Assembly (NCBI RefSeq): GCF_933775445.1
Contig: NC_065877.1
Coordinates: 3,410,001 to 3,474,000 of the forward strand
Origin: Argentina anserina
Lineage: Eukaryota > Streptophyta > Magnoliopsida > Rosales > Rosaceae
DNA length: 64,000 nt
Direction: 5' to 3'
Part shown: in pieces, positions 10,179-21,025 of the stretch
Position numbering within the stretch: the stretch's first letter is position 1
Layout: each line of letters opens with the position of its first letter
Notes under the pieces: model-generated
What the model saw: only the letters and a program-made list of their open reading frames with translations
Database searches by the model: none
Told to the model about the DNA's origin: nothing
Translations under genes and position numbers: made by a program

Positions 10179-12201
10179 AATCGATGCGCTAAGTAGACGT
10201 GATAATAATTAAGAGCCTCAGGAGAGATCTGAGTTCGACACTCCATATACTTGCTATAGCTGTTCTATAACTCTCTAATTAAGTTCTTATTATGCATTAT
10301 GCTTTATGTTGCTTGATGTATAAACATTTTGGAGAGCAATGTGCTTACCTCACAATTAGGCCATGCATGCATAAATTACATTATCATATATAATTCTTAG
10401 AGAGTTGCATCATAAGATGGAAGATCTATCTCCAACCATTGACATGATTGATACGTTCCAAAATGTTCATAAGAGGTAACTGCCTAATTAAGTTCCATTT
10501 AATTAGTCGTTCTAATTCTTTATACCGCAAATTCTATGATCTGAGCAAGAAAATATAATGGAGCTGTCAAACCAATCTTTCTGATATCACGTCAAGTGCA
10601 TGTCTTTGTCTTCCTCTTGTAAACTTATAGCTCCTCCTCTACTGAATCCATAATTTTTCAAGCACCTTTATTTTTTTCTGTATATTAATATTTATGTGGA
10701 TAAGTAGTAGGGTTTCTCCAATCACATTGAGTGGAGGGGATACCTTCAGAGTTCCGATCGAAAATGACCCATTAAATTGAGAGAGACCAGAACTTTGTTT
10801 TGTTTAGCATTCTTTGCTATTTAGCCGTATATATAGATTTCCAATGAACCAGCCATCGTCAACTGGTACAGTATACTTCATCAATATATATATTTTTTAA
10901 GTTTTTTATGTAAAGGCTAATGCGTTTCTCTCAAGTTTTTATTAATGAAAACGTCGAATATAAAATGGGACGTGAAACTTAAACCTCTGATTACAAAGAT
11001 CTGACATAATATCAAATGTCTCTATAAATAAGTACCAAACAAAACATCAATTAACAAAAAGTACTACACAAAGCATTTATCAATCGATACTTATAATCAA
11101 AATATTTGTCTGATCAAGTTACCAGTAACCTCAATCTCATCATATCTTTGTTATTTTCAATTATCTCATCCAGTTTGGAAAGCAATGATTCACATTTAAA
11201 TGGTTCTTGAAGTTCTCATCATATCATATCCTTGTTGTTTTGAATGATTTCATCCAATCTGGTAAGCGACGATTCACATATGTATATGGTTCTTGAAGCT
11301 CCGCCTAGCTCTAAGATATTTGTTACTAATTAGCTACGTTAGGGCAGGCGTATGTATAGAAGCTCTGCTGCATGTATTTTCCCCAAAAATGACTGCAAGT
11401 CTATAATTGATATATTCTACCTTTTTTTCTCATCACATCAACAGACGGTTGGCAAAAACAAAAACAAAAAAAATGTTACAAACTATCCTTGATTACTTTC
11501 AAAGTTAGTTTGCTAATTATGATATCATTGCAGGCTTGCAGCTAGCTAATTCAGTTCAAGATTTAGGGATATCAAAGAGTTTTAAAAAACAATGTCGATC
11601 CCAGAGGGCCCCTAGAGTGACAGCGGTTGTTTGGCACCCTCCAGTTAAATCAACTCGGATGGCCCTTAATGAAATACGGGCGTTTAGAGTTGTTTTTCGT
11701 GACTTTAAAAGTGGTGTTCTTAGTTCTTACTGTTTTTTTATCCAATGTTCATTATCATTCCTAGTTCTATAGCAGCGGAGTTTGGCAGTCATAACAGTTG
11801 TTGACCTTGTTTGGGTTCATAACCAGAGAGCATGTTGGGTGTTAGAAGTTGGCTCGTCATATCTTCGATCGGCCAAAAAGAATTGAAAGGGCATGTTCAA
11901 GAGATATGAAAGAGCAATATCCTTTTGCAATAGCTTAGAAGCCTCTTTCTATATAATTGCACGACTCTTTTCCTTGGTTTTGAGTCATCCATCATTGCTC
12001 AATAAATAGTCAAAAACAACCACGTATTTACTCGCGCATGTCGTCTATCTAAGAAAAGTCTACATGATAATAGTGTATAAAATGCATCTATTGATTCATT
12101 CTGTTGCGTGTCATGAGTAGATAATGTATGTACCGATCTTACCAATGACGATCATTAACGAAGTAATACAATGGTGTCATTATTCCAATTAATTTCAGAA
12201 G
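10179..12201. other. Intergenic with possible RNase H-like remnant
   Basis: No intact gene. An open stretch at 11536-11772 (plus) reads AVVWHPPVKSTRMA and VVFRDFKSGVL. This faintly resembles the start of plant non-LTR retrotransposon RNase H domains, where W-x-P-P and a G-V-x-R-D motif are common. The resemblance is weak and could be chance. The rest is AT-rich and shows nothing recognisable apart from the short tandem duplication listed separately. Confidence 0.3.
11132..11305. repeat. Two-copy tandem duplication, about 86 bp
   Basis: Two adjacent related units share CTCATCATAT, CTTGTT or TTTGTT, TCATCCA, TCTGG or TTTGG, GATTCACAT and ATGGTTCTTGAAG in the same order. The first runs about 11132-11217 and the second about 11218-11302. 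Divergence between units suggests an old duplication. No function is evident. Confidence 0.55.
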
Positions 12202-12831
12202 TAGAGGTAGCAAACGGGCCGGGTCGAGCTGGCCCGGTCCATTTATTTGTCGTGTCGGACTCGGATCGGGCCATTTGCTTAAATATTAAGCTCGGTCCGG
12301 CCTAAGGCCCAAGCCTATGTCGGACCGGCCCAGTCCATTAGCATTATATGACACAATTAAAATAAAAAATATTATGTATTTTGAATATTTATTTTATATA
12401 ACTATTTAGAATGGTAAAATAAATAAAATACTACAACACATTTCATAATCTTATTTTTAAAACGTTACGTATCTCAAAATAATGACGTTTTATTCAGTAT
12501 TTTGATAATATTTGTGAAATATTGTAGTTAAAATAATGAAATAATCAATAGATTTTAATTTAAAAAGTATAATAATCAAGTTTAATAATGATAATAGTTT
12601 AAATATTGATATAAATAATATAAAATTATGTATTTAACGGGCTGGCCCATGAATTAATCGTGTTCGGGTCGTGCCAGGCTAAAAACGGGCTCGGGCCGTG
12701 CTGGGCCCATGGGCCAAAATATCTCAGCTTGGCCCGCCCATTACGATAACGGGCTCGGGCCGTGCCGGGCTGATTTTTAATGTGCCGAATCCGGGCCGGG
12801 CTCAGACTTTTGGGCCCATTTGCCACCTCTA
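12202..12831. mobile_element. hAT-like MITE with GC-rich ends
   Basis: A 630-bp element has terminal inverted repeats: the left end TAGAGGTAGCAAACGGGCC matches the reverse complement of the right end, TAGAGGTGGCAAATGGGCC, with two differences. Both ends are dense in GGGCC/GGCCC words, while the middle is very AT-rich. The flanking 8-mers TTCAGAAG (left) and ATAAGAAG (right) match at 6 of 8 positions, which fits a decayed 8-bp hAT target duplication. No transposase is present, so it is non-autonomous. Confidence 0.75.
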
Positions 12832-12839
12832 ATAAGAAG

Positions 12840-13235
12840 AGTGTGAGAACTTATGTATGCATTTCGGACAATATCACTGTTTGACAATTACATGCATGAG
12901 GAAGCAAACATGCATGCATAACAAAAAATTAACAAAGTTCGAAATCGTTTTATCTAAGAGAATCAGAGAAGCGTAAGAAATATCATTATTTGTTAGTTTT
13001 CCATTCTACCATGTCAAGTTGGTGCATGTCCATTTTACTGTTTTTTTTTTAAACCATGGATTAGGGTTTCTGAGGTATAACTTGCTTAGTTAGAGACATT
13101 TATTTACTTCTGGAACGGGGAAAATCGATCAAATAGAAGCCCCTGCGCAACATGTAATGTGGGATCCTCGATTGCCTTGAAATGAAATTAGATAATGGCC
13201 CTCAGGGCTGGATCAGAGATGTAGTCATCACCACT
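12840..13235. other. Intergenic, nothing recognised
   Basis: AT-rich sequence between the MITE and the host LTR. No gene, RNA or element end recognised. Confidence 0.45.
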
Positions 13236-13240
13236 GCTAC

Positions 13241-13450
13241 AGTAGTATCCCGAATTTCTGGGTTCGAATTGTATGAATTTATAGAAATTATTAAACTTGG
13301 AAAATTAAATAAAGCTCATTTTTTGCCTTCTCGACGATATGCTACTGTAATATCCCAGATTTCCGGGTTCGAATTGTATGAATTCATAGAAATTATTAAA
13401 ATTGGAAAATTGAATAAAGCGCATTTTTCGCCTTCTCGACGATGTCAAAT
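13241..13450 (+). repeat. Tandem duplication of the LTR start, 105-bp unit
   Basis: Unit 1 (13241-13345) and unit 2 (13346-13450) share TATCCC, GGGTTCGAATTGTATGAATT, ATAGAAATTATTAAA and CGCCTTCTCGACGAT-like text. Unit 2 starts with the expected LTR end TGTAATATCCC; unit 1 starts AGTAGTATCCC. Both are preceded by GCTAC. The other LTR copies have a single unit. Confidence 0.75.
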
Positions 13451-14205
13451 GACACGGAATAGTCTTCGGAAATTTAAAACGTTACGTTTCCGCGACGCGG
13501 GAGTCGACTTTTACTCCGTCGCTCATCTCTGAAAACTTCCTTCACGAAAGTTGTAGAGCTCGTCGATACGAATTCGTGAACACGTCACGCACCTTAATCG
13601 GACGTCGTATGTGAAAGTTATTATCGACGGAAGTTGGTTTCCGATTTTGGAAATTTTATAAAAGGAATTTTTTGGAAACTAGAGTTTCCAAAAACAGAAA
13701 CCCATATTTTCTCTCTCTCTTCCCCGCAGCTCTCTCCCCTCTGGACCCCGACTCTCTCTCTCTTTAAAAAAAATCGCCTCCGGCGATCTCGCGTCTCCGG
13801 CCTCTGTGGCCCTCACCGCCAGCCTCAAAAGGCATCACGCGGTCCTCAGCATCAGCCCATGAACTCGACACGCCAACCCACGCTGCATCAGAGCTCAACC
13901 GCCGACTCGAAGATTTTGCAGAAACCGCCGCCGTCCAAGCTTCTCCTCCAGCGACACCATTGCACGGGGCTAACACGGTGATTAGTATTTAGTGGAACAG
14001 TAATTAAAATGAAATAGTACATTGGTGTACCGTAATACGTAAACAGTATGTACATGAACAGTAATACATGAACAATATTATATGAACATTATTTACGTGA
14101 CCAGTAATTACGTAAAAATCGTAAATTGTTGAACAATAAAGAGTAGTACTGATTCAACATTTGAGGTTTTACGTAATGTTTCTAACCACTTTATTATACA
14201 ACTAG

Positions 14206-14270
14206 GTGATCGACAAAACAAGTGAAGGATTTGCTTTCGGTACTGTGGAAATTACGCTCAGGAAAATATG
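14206..14270 (+). other. Exon-like 65-bp block in LTR copy 4
   Basis: Preceded by TATACAACTAG (acceptor-like) and followed by GTGAGTAA (donor). It starts GTGATCGAC and includes ATTACGCTCA. It is the same length as the blocks in copies 1, 2 and 3 although the inner sequence has diverged clearly. Confidence 0.45.
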
Positions 14271-14365
14271 GTGAGTAAATCTCACTATCACGAAACTACC
14301 ATTGACGAAGATTCATATTTATGTTTTATTTAAAAGCACAAACTACGATGCGTATGTGATATAGT

Positions 14366-15860
14366 TGATAAGAGCACTTTGTGCGACGTTCTTAACATGT
14401 TTTTACCTCAATTTGTACTTTGCTTAGCCCTTATTATTGTACTATTGAGTCATTGAGTCGTAGTAAGAGTCTTGAGCGGTATTGGATGCATTTTTGTGCT
14501 TACATGAGTTAAAACGCATAATTGGTTTAGAGTCCTAGTTTGATTAGGAATCCTTGTTAGGTTTTGAAACTAATTATCTCTTACTTATGATTTTATTTTC
14601 TTATTTTCAGATTGGATTGAAAAGATAATTAAAGAAAAAAAGATGGAGCCAAGTCATGCAACAATTAAATAGAAGATGATCATTAAAGTCATAAAACATG
14701 GCATGTTTTAGGGAATAAAACTTTCCATGTTTTAGGGATTAAAGCACGGCATGTTTATAGGAAGAAAGAAGCAATTTCAAACCCTTCATCTTTCCTCTAT
14801 ATATACATGGCTTCACCTCTCAAATATGATCACTTCTCATTAGCATTTAAGAGCTAAAACTTTACCAAAACACCACCATAAACTTCCCTCACAAATTAGC
14901 CAAGCCGTCCACCCCAAAACCATCATCATCTCCACCGAGTTTCACCATTGAAGACACACCTCCAAGGTTCCTACAACGTGTGATTCTCGCAACTCATCTC
15001 CATGGCTTCGTCTATTTGTGTTAATCTACAATTCTTTGTCTATGAAGATTGTAAGTTGTTATTTATGTGGAAATATTGGTTTTGTATTTGTTTTAAATTT
15101 CAGTTGTATTTGATATTTTTTTTAGACTATGCCAAATCTATGTTCTTATAATTAATGAGTTTGTATTTCTATTGTTGTGTTCTAATCATCTTTCTCATAT
15201 TTTTAGATAATTTTCAGATATGTGCATATGAATTTAGTGGTTGGATGCAATCCCTAAGATTGTGTTTGAGTGCTAGATTCATCAACCATATTGACACAAA
15301 TCGAATCATGCCCTAAGTAGGTTCGGTTGTGTTGATTAAAAGTGGTAAAAATTCTGGAAATTTGCATGTGAAACCATGGTGGGTGACGCCACACATGAAA
15401 CATGTCTCCAACAAAGATTTGGTGTTTAAATGTAATCTTGTTTGATTTCTACTCTAAGTGTTATTTAATTCAATTGCATGCAAATTTAGATTAGGCCCTA
15501 AGTCAATCTAAATGTTAATTGAAATCTTGCATGATTAGATGATCCCCTAAGGCTCTAATTGTATTGGTGTCTAAAAAGTATGTACTTGGTTGAAGTAGAA
15601 GGCATGATAGGTTCGAACTTGTAATTATATGGTGTAATGGTAAATTTGGTTTAAGTTTGTTAAAGAGAAGTCGATCATGTAAATAGTAATTTAGGTTTTA
15701 TTTTAGTAGTTAATAATCAATCTCAAACCCCCAATTATTTGTTAACACTAAAAGTTTAGAGTTCCCTTCAATTCCCCGGAAAGAACGATCCCTGCTTATT
15801 CTATACTAACGATGATGTTTTACAGGGTTTATTATAGATGTTTTAACCAACGCTCTATCA
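14366..15860 (+). repeat. 5' LTR of the nested Athila/Tat element
   Basis: Runs from TGATAAGAGC to CGCTCTATCA. It carries a TATA-like CTATATATACATGG near 14798-14811 and a long leader part. The 3' LTR shares long nearly identical stretches with it, so the insertion looks fairly recent. Confidence 0.8.
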
Positions 15861-15863
15861 TTT

Positions 15864-15880
15864 TGGCGCCGTTGCCGGGG
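15864..15880 (+). other. Primer-binding site (tRNA-Asp type)
   Basis: TGGCGCCGTTGCCGGGG follows the 5' LTR after three T residues. This is the standard PBS of plant Athila/Tat Ty3/gypsy elements, complementary to the 3' end of tRNA-Asp. Confidence 0.88.
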
Positions 15881-17020
15881 AATTGAGAAAATCTCAATTT
15901 TTTGAAGTGTTAATTTTGTACTATATTGTATATTTGTAAAAATAAATTCCTGTGAATAGTATGGTGAATAGTAACATTCAGTAAAAACAATTACAAGTTT
16001 TTTTTTTACATCTAAAAAAAAGTAAATCTCTGTAATTTTTTTTTTTACTTTTTTTTTTGTAAGTGTAAAAATGTAAAAATACTTATAAATTGTAAAAAAA
16101 ACCTTATCTTTGTAAAAATAAATTTTGTGTACAGTAAATAGTAAATTAAAAAAATTAAAAAATAAATGTATGTGAACAGTATTAGGTAACAGTAAAAATT
16201 AAATTTTTTTTTTAAAAAAAATTTGTTATAAATGTTTTAATTTTGTTGTAGTATGCATATATGATACTTGTTACACTTAGATAATTTTTAAGGAAACTAA
16301 ATGTTTATTTATGCTTAGTTTATTGTAAGTTATAAAGTGAACGGAATAGGTAAAGTCCATTTTGTTAATATTAGCCTTAACCCTCCATTTGTACCTTGCT
16401 AAGGTCACTTGGGTTGAGGGCGGCTTTTATTAACACTTTGCGAGCAGTCTAACACACAAATTTATTCCGAGCTGAGTAAGGGGCATGCTATTTTCATTAC
16501 CCTGGTTCAAGGTTTACAAAATTGGATCTCAGAGGCCCATAGACTGACATACATCTCGGTGATGGAGTCGATAGTGGAAACATCCTTTCGAGGGTGTAGC
16601 CTCCGTGGTGTCTAACAAATGAGTCATGCCTTGCGACTATCTCTGAATCTAGCTATCTAGCCTTCTGAAACAAAAGAATGAGTTTGTGTCTAGACAACAT
16701 ACTTAGGCCGCATGTTCACCTCGCTTTATAACTTAGAAAATAACTTTGTATAAATAGATGTATATAGTTTCAAAAGAAAATGATATTCTAACTTTTAAGG
16801 TATATCGGATAAAGCAAGACCCTTACCTGGGGCTGTTTCAGTCCGTTGCACAGTTAGATTCTCTGCTCCACGTACCTTAAATGTTAGGATTGTGTGTGAA
16901 TAAAATCAATTAGACTTAGTAATACTTTATGTAGATTTCGCAACATTAAAAATAAAAAAAATAAAAAAAAAGAATAAAAAAACTTAAGAATAAAAGAAAA
17001 ATAATAATAATAACAAAAAA

Positions 17021-17287
17021 ATGATTAGAGGAAAGAAGTTTCAAGTGGACCAGAAAGTTCTGTTATTCCATTTAAGGCTTATGTTGTTTCTAGTGAAACT
17101 TCGTTCACGTTGGGTTGGCCCATTTGTTGTTACTAACGTGTTTGCTCATGGTGCAGTTGAGATTCAAAATGATAAAACAGGGAAGACATTCAAAGTGAAT
17201 GGGCATCGACTTAAGCCCTACTATGAGCCATTTGAGGAGCACACGCATGAGAAGACAATTGTGAGAGATGCGCCTAACGAAAAATGA
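17021..17287 (+). pseudogene. Integrase C-terminal remnant (Athila/Tat)
   Basis: An 88-codon frame includes LRSRWVGPFVVTNVFAHGAV, EIQNDKTGKTFKVNGHRLKPY and YEPFEE. This is the hallmark C-terminal end of Athila/Tat integrases, which position the viral-like DNA during insertion. Everything upstream in the polyprotein is missing; the sequence before it is A-rich and non-coding, so the remnant was left by a large internal deletion. It is not expected to make a functional protein. Confidence 0.85.
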
Positions 17288-18148
17288 ACATGAGATAGTC
17301 TAGGCTGAGAGACTATAAAACTCAAGCGCTGCATGGGAGGCAACCCATTTCAACCGTATCTGTGGAGGAGTCGTCTACGGGAGTTTGAATTTTCTAATCC
17401 CTTCACTCTTATGGTTGACTTGTATATGTGTTGATATGTGATCTTATTCTATGCTTGTGAATTACATTCTTACTATTGAGCTTACATTGAGGACAATGTA
17501 ATTTTCTAAGTGTGGGGTAGGGTTGCAAGTTCATTGATTATTTGTGTCATGATAAAAAAAATTCAAAAAAAAAATATTGCTTTATTGAGTCTTAGGATGC
17601 CCCTAAAGTCTAGGATGATTATGTCTCTAAAATACATAAATGATGGTTTTGCATTTCATACGAATTGAATTGTAAGTTTCATTGATGATGTGGATTTGGT
17701 ATGAACATGTGAGATTTCGATTGATTGATTATGACATACATGTTTTAGTAAAGTCCATAACAACCTGTGAGTTTTTGAGCCTATATGTACTTTTTTTTTT
17801 CATGAGATGTAATTTGAAATTTCGTGATTATTCATGAACCTCACTATTCTTTGCATATTCAATAACTATGTGTCATAGCTTTTGATGGACTCTAAAATTT
17901 ACTAGAACTCACTTTTGTGATTGTTGAAATATTTAAGTCATAAAATGCTCTGATTTTGAAAATGATTTATGGTTCATTTCTAGGAATACCACCACTTTAG
18001 CCAAACAACCATGTATCCCTATATGTGCCCTATTTGGGACCCCTTAGTTGAACCACATTTGAGCCTACATTGAGCCTTTTATTCATCACCTATGTTATCA
18101 CCATGCTTAGTATAGTTACCTCTACCTTGTCCTATAGTTACCTCTACC

Positions 18149-19023
18149 TTAGGGATTAAAGCATGGCATGTTTATAGGAAGAAAGAAGCAATTTCAAACC
18201 CTCCATCTTTCCTCTATATATACATGGCTTCACCTCTCAAATATGATCACTTCTCATTAGCATTTAAGAGCCAAAACTCTACCAAAACACCACCATAAAC
18301 TTCCCTCACAAATTAGCCAAGCCGTCCACCCCAAAACCATCATCATCTCCACCGAGTTTCACCATTGAAGACACACCTCCAAGGTTCCTACAACGTGTGA
18401 TTCTCGCAACTCATCTCCATGGCTTCGTCTATTTGTGTTAATCTACAATTCTTTGTCTATGAAGATTGTAAGTTGTTATTTATGTGGAAATATTGGTTTT
18501 GTATTTGTTTTAAATTTCAGTTGTATTTGATATTTTTTTTAGACTATGCCAAATCTATGTTCTTATAATTAATGAGTTTGTATTTCTATTGTTGTGTTCT
18601 AATCATCTTTCTCATATTTTTAGATAATTTTCAGATATGTGCATATGTATTTAGTGGTTGGATGCAATCCCTAAGATTGTGTTTGAGTGCTAGATTCATC
18701 AACCATATTGACACAAATCGAATCATGCCCTAAGTAGGTTCGGTTTGTGTTGATTAAAAGTGGTAAAAAATTTGGAATTTGCATGTGAAACCATGGTGGG
18801 TGACGCCATACATGAAACATGTCTCCAACAAAGATTTGGTGCTTAAATGTAATCTTATTTGATTTCTACTCTAAGTGTCATTGAATTCGATTGCATGCAA
18901 ATTTAGATTAGGCCCTAAGTCAATCTAAATGTTAATTGAAATCTTGCATGATTAGATGATCCCATATACTAACGATGATGTTTTACAGGGTTTATTATAG
19001 ACGTTTTAACCAACGCTCTATCA
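18149..19023 (+). repeat. Truncated 3' LTR of the nested element
   Basis: Homology to the 5' LTR begins at TTAGGGATTAAAGCA, the equivalent of about 14731, so about 365 bp of the LTR start are missing. A second gap removes about 255 bp (5' LTR positions about 15551-15804; junction near 18961-18965). The last part, ACTAACGATGATG to CTCTATCA, is intact. A duplicated TAGTTACCTCTACCTT lies just before the truncation point (18114-18150). Confidence 0.8.
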
Positions 19024-19999
19024 ATAGTGGGTTATATATGTGTATAAATTGTAAATACGATACATATATATGAATTGCTATATTATATACTGTCACATTC
19101 TTATTTTCCAAAGGGGTTTTATTTTAGCACCAATATTTATTTTATTTGAGCAAGAGTTGCTTGGTTGTTGTACAATAACATGTGAGGATTGTATTGTATG
19201 TGGTTTTAACTTGAGTCATTTTAAAATGTTTTCCTGTCTTCAGACGTGTTGGCAGTATCGGAACCTAGCCTTGGTCGGGTGACAGTTACGATTCAGTTAG
19301 AGCTCTAGTCTGTCTGTCGGTGTACTGCATGAGGGGTAACAGATGAGTTTCTTTGGTCTCGTGCGTACCCATATTTTTGTGATATTAGGTAACAGATGGG
19401 TTGCCCAGTGTCGGACGGCGTACTGCATGAGGGGTAAAAGATGAGTACCTGGATCTTATGAGTACCCGTATTATACATGTAATTTGGATAAACATATGGG
19501 TTGTCTAATGTCTCATGAGCACTTATATTTTCAGATATTATTGGACATCCAGATGGGCCGTCCTGTGACTTATGAGTGCATTTATAATTAAATATTTTAT
19601 GTATTTTCTCGTGTATACTATGCGTGTTATACTGTTGATTTACTCATACGAGCTGCAAAGCTTACCGGGTTTGTCTTTACAATCCCGGTGCACCTATTCG
19701 ATGGTGTATGGGATAGTTCTGCAGGTGTAGATTAGTAGAATTGGAGGGCTACTCTGTAGATTTTGAAGTTCCATTATTTCTATTTGTGGTGAGGATTGAG
19801 AGGATTTTACATTTCCATTTGTTATAATACTTGAATTATAAACTGGTTTTGTAATAATCAAATCGACTGAGACGTATTATGAAATCAGTTACGATACGCT
19901 GTGACTATAAGATGATTTCAAATTATTAAAATTGTTTTAGAGTTTTTTATGACTTCGATTTCGAATTTAACACTTAAATTTCAGGATCGTGACAACTAC

Positions 20000-21025
20000 A
20001 ACCCCTGCAACTGTGATGTGGCTACCTTTTATCAATGTCGACATCGGATAACATAAGTCGGTGTGGTTTCTACTGGTATGCGAGATTAGTGTCCTCCACT
20101 CTCAAAGAGTCCAACGATGTCAACATATATGCCTCTTGAGCCTTCAACGAACTTTTGAACACGCATGGCTAGCTAAAATCCCCATTGTTGTACTTCTTTT
20201 GTGTATTTAAATCAGTAACTAAGCAGTTTAACCATTATGTTTTGCTTGTGAATCTTTAAAGTTAGAAACTAAATCATCAGGATCCAAGTGCATGTGTGCC
20301 ATGCATATAATTGCTTCTAAAGACACGCCTTCGACAAAAGTTTGGCCTAATATATGAAGCTTTTCATGCACGGAACTTCTACTGCCCAGCACGACGGCAC
20401 GATTCATTTTCAGACTTTCAATTCTCTAAGAACAGGAAGCCCAATTATTCATACACTTTGTCTATCCTGTGCTGATATATATATCGTCATTCATGAGAAT
20501 GATGAGAAGTATATATAGTTATATACATTTTCTTTAGGCAAATCGAAAAGCCAGTATAATACTGAAAGGTCCGTACGTCCGGTGGTGTTGGTTTCTACCA
20601 TAATGCCATATTGGTCTCCGTCATCACCTTTCTTGACGATTCTTCTAAACGGAACTTGCTCGTCAATGACTCCTTCCCATTTTGGATAGTTGAAGAGGCC
20701 GGGTAGCGATTGATAGTGAGTCCAGTAAGGACTATTTCGGCCTGTCCAACGCCAAGGAAAGGACATCTTTGGCCCAACAAAATGGAAATATAAAGGTTAA
20801 AGAGCCATCCAATATTCCAAAAGAACTACCTTGTTCATAATGAGATAATGCCGTCCAAGGCTATAGAACTTACAAGCTAGGTTACTAGCTTTTTGTAGTT
20901 GCAAGATTCACATAATAGAGATGAGATAGGCAAGCTAATGATCAAAAGCTAACACTAACGGTTATTGAGCGGTGATATGATGCTTTAACATCATTCAACC
21001 TGCTCTTTATTGCCGAATTTATCGA
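20000..21025. other. 3' side of KNOX; one unrecognised open frame
   Basis: No gene is firmly supported. On the minus strand 20766-20491 is open for 91 codons (starts MSFPWRWTGRNSP; later LFNYPKWEGVIDEQVPFRRI) and has a composition more protein-like than most frames in this AT-rich area. It could be a relic exon or part of a decayed gene. No domain is recognised. A 3' untranslated region of KNOX probably overlaps part of this stretch. Confidence 0.35.

Larger units (their letters stand above)
14366..19023 (+). mobile_element. Deleted Athila/Tat-type element, TSD ATAGT
   Basis: A 4,658-bp Ty3/gypsy element nested inside LTR copy 4. It starts TGATAAGAGC, ends GCTCTATCA, and is flanked by identical ATAGT at 14361-14365 and 19024-19028. 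A 1,495-bp 5' LTR (14366-15860) is followed by a primer-binding site matching tRNA-Asp (TGGCGCCGTTGCCGGGG). The internal part is only about 2.3 kb and retains just the integrase C-terminal end (17021-17287), so gag, protease, reverse transcriptase and most of the integrase are gone. After the integrase remnant comes GCGCTGCATGGGAGGCAACC, a text typical of Athila/Tat elements. The 3' LTR is truncated and internally deleted. The element cannot be autonomous. Confidence 0.88.
13241..19994 (+). mobile_element. Long solo LTR, copy 4, split by a nested element
   Basis: The two halves (13241-14365 and 19024-19994, about 2.1 kb together) are homologous to the long LTRs at 7382, 26495 and 50946, on the plus strand. 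The left part keeps the U3, a TATA box (TTTATAAAAGG near 13656) and the CT-rich leader. The right part keeps CCTAGCC, the TTAGAGCTCTAGTCTGTCTG block and the CTGCAAAGCTTACCGGG block, and ends GGATCGTGACA. Flanks are GCTAC (13236-13240) and ACTAC (19995-19999), a 4-of-5 target duplication. It is shorter than its relatives, mostly in the GC-rich part, so it is probably the oldest copy. Its first 105 bp are tandemly duplicated (see 13241-13450). Confidence 0.75.

Noticed and set aside
11536..11772. Possible RNase H-like gene
   Set aside because: Only two short weak motif resemblances; no catalytic residues could be aligned with confidence. Kept only as a remark under the intergenic entry.
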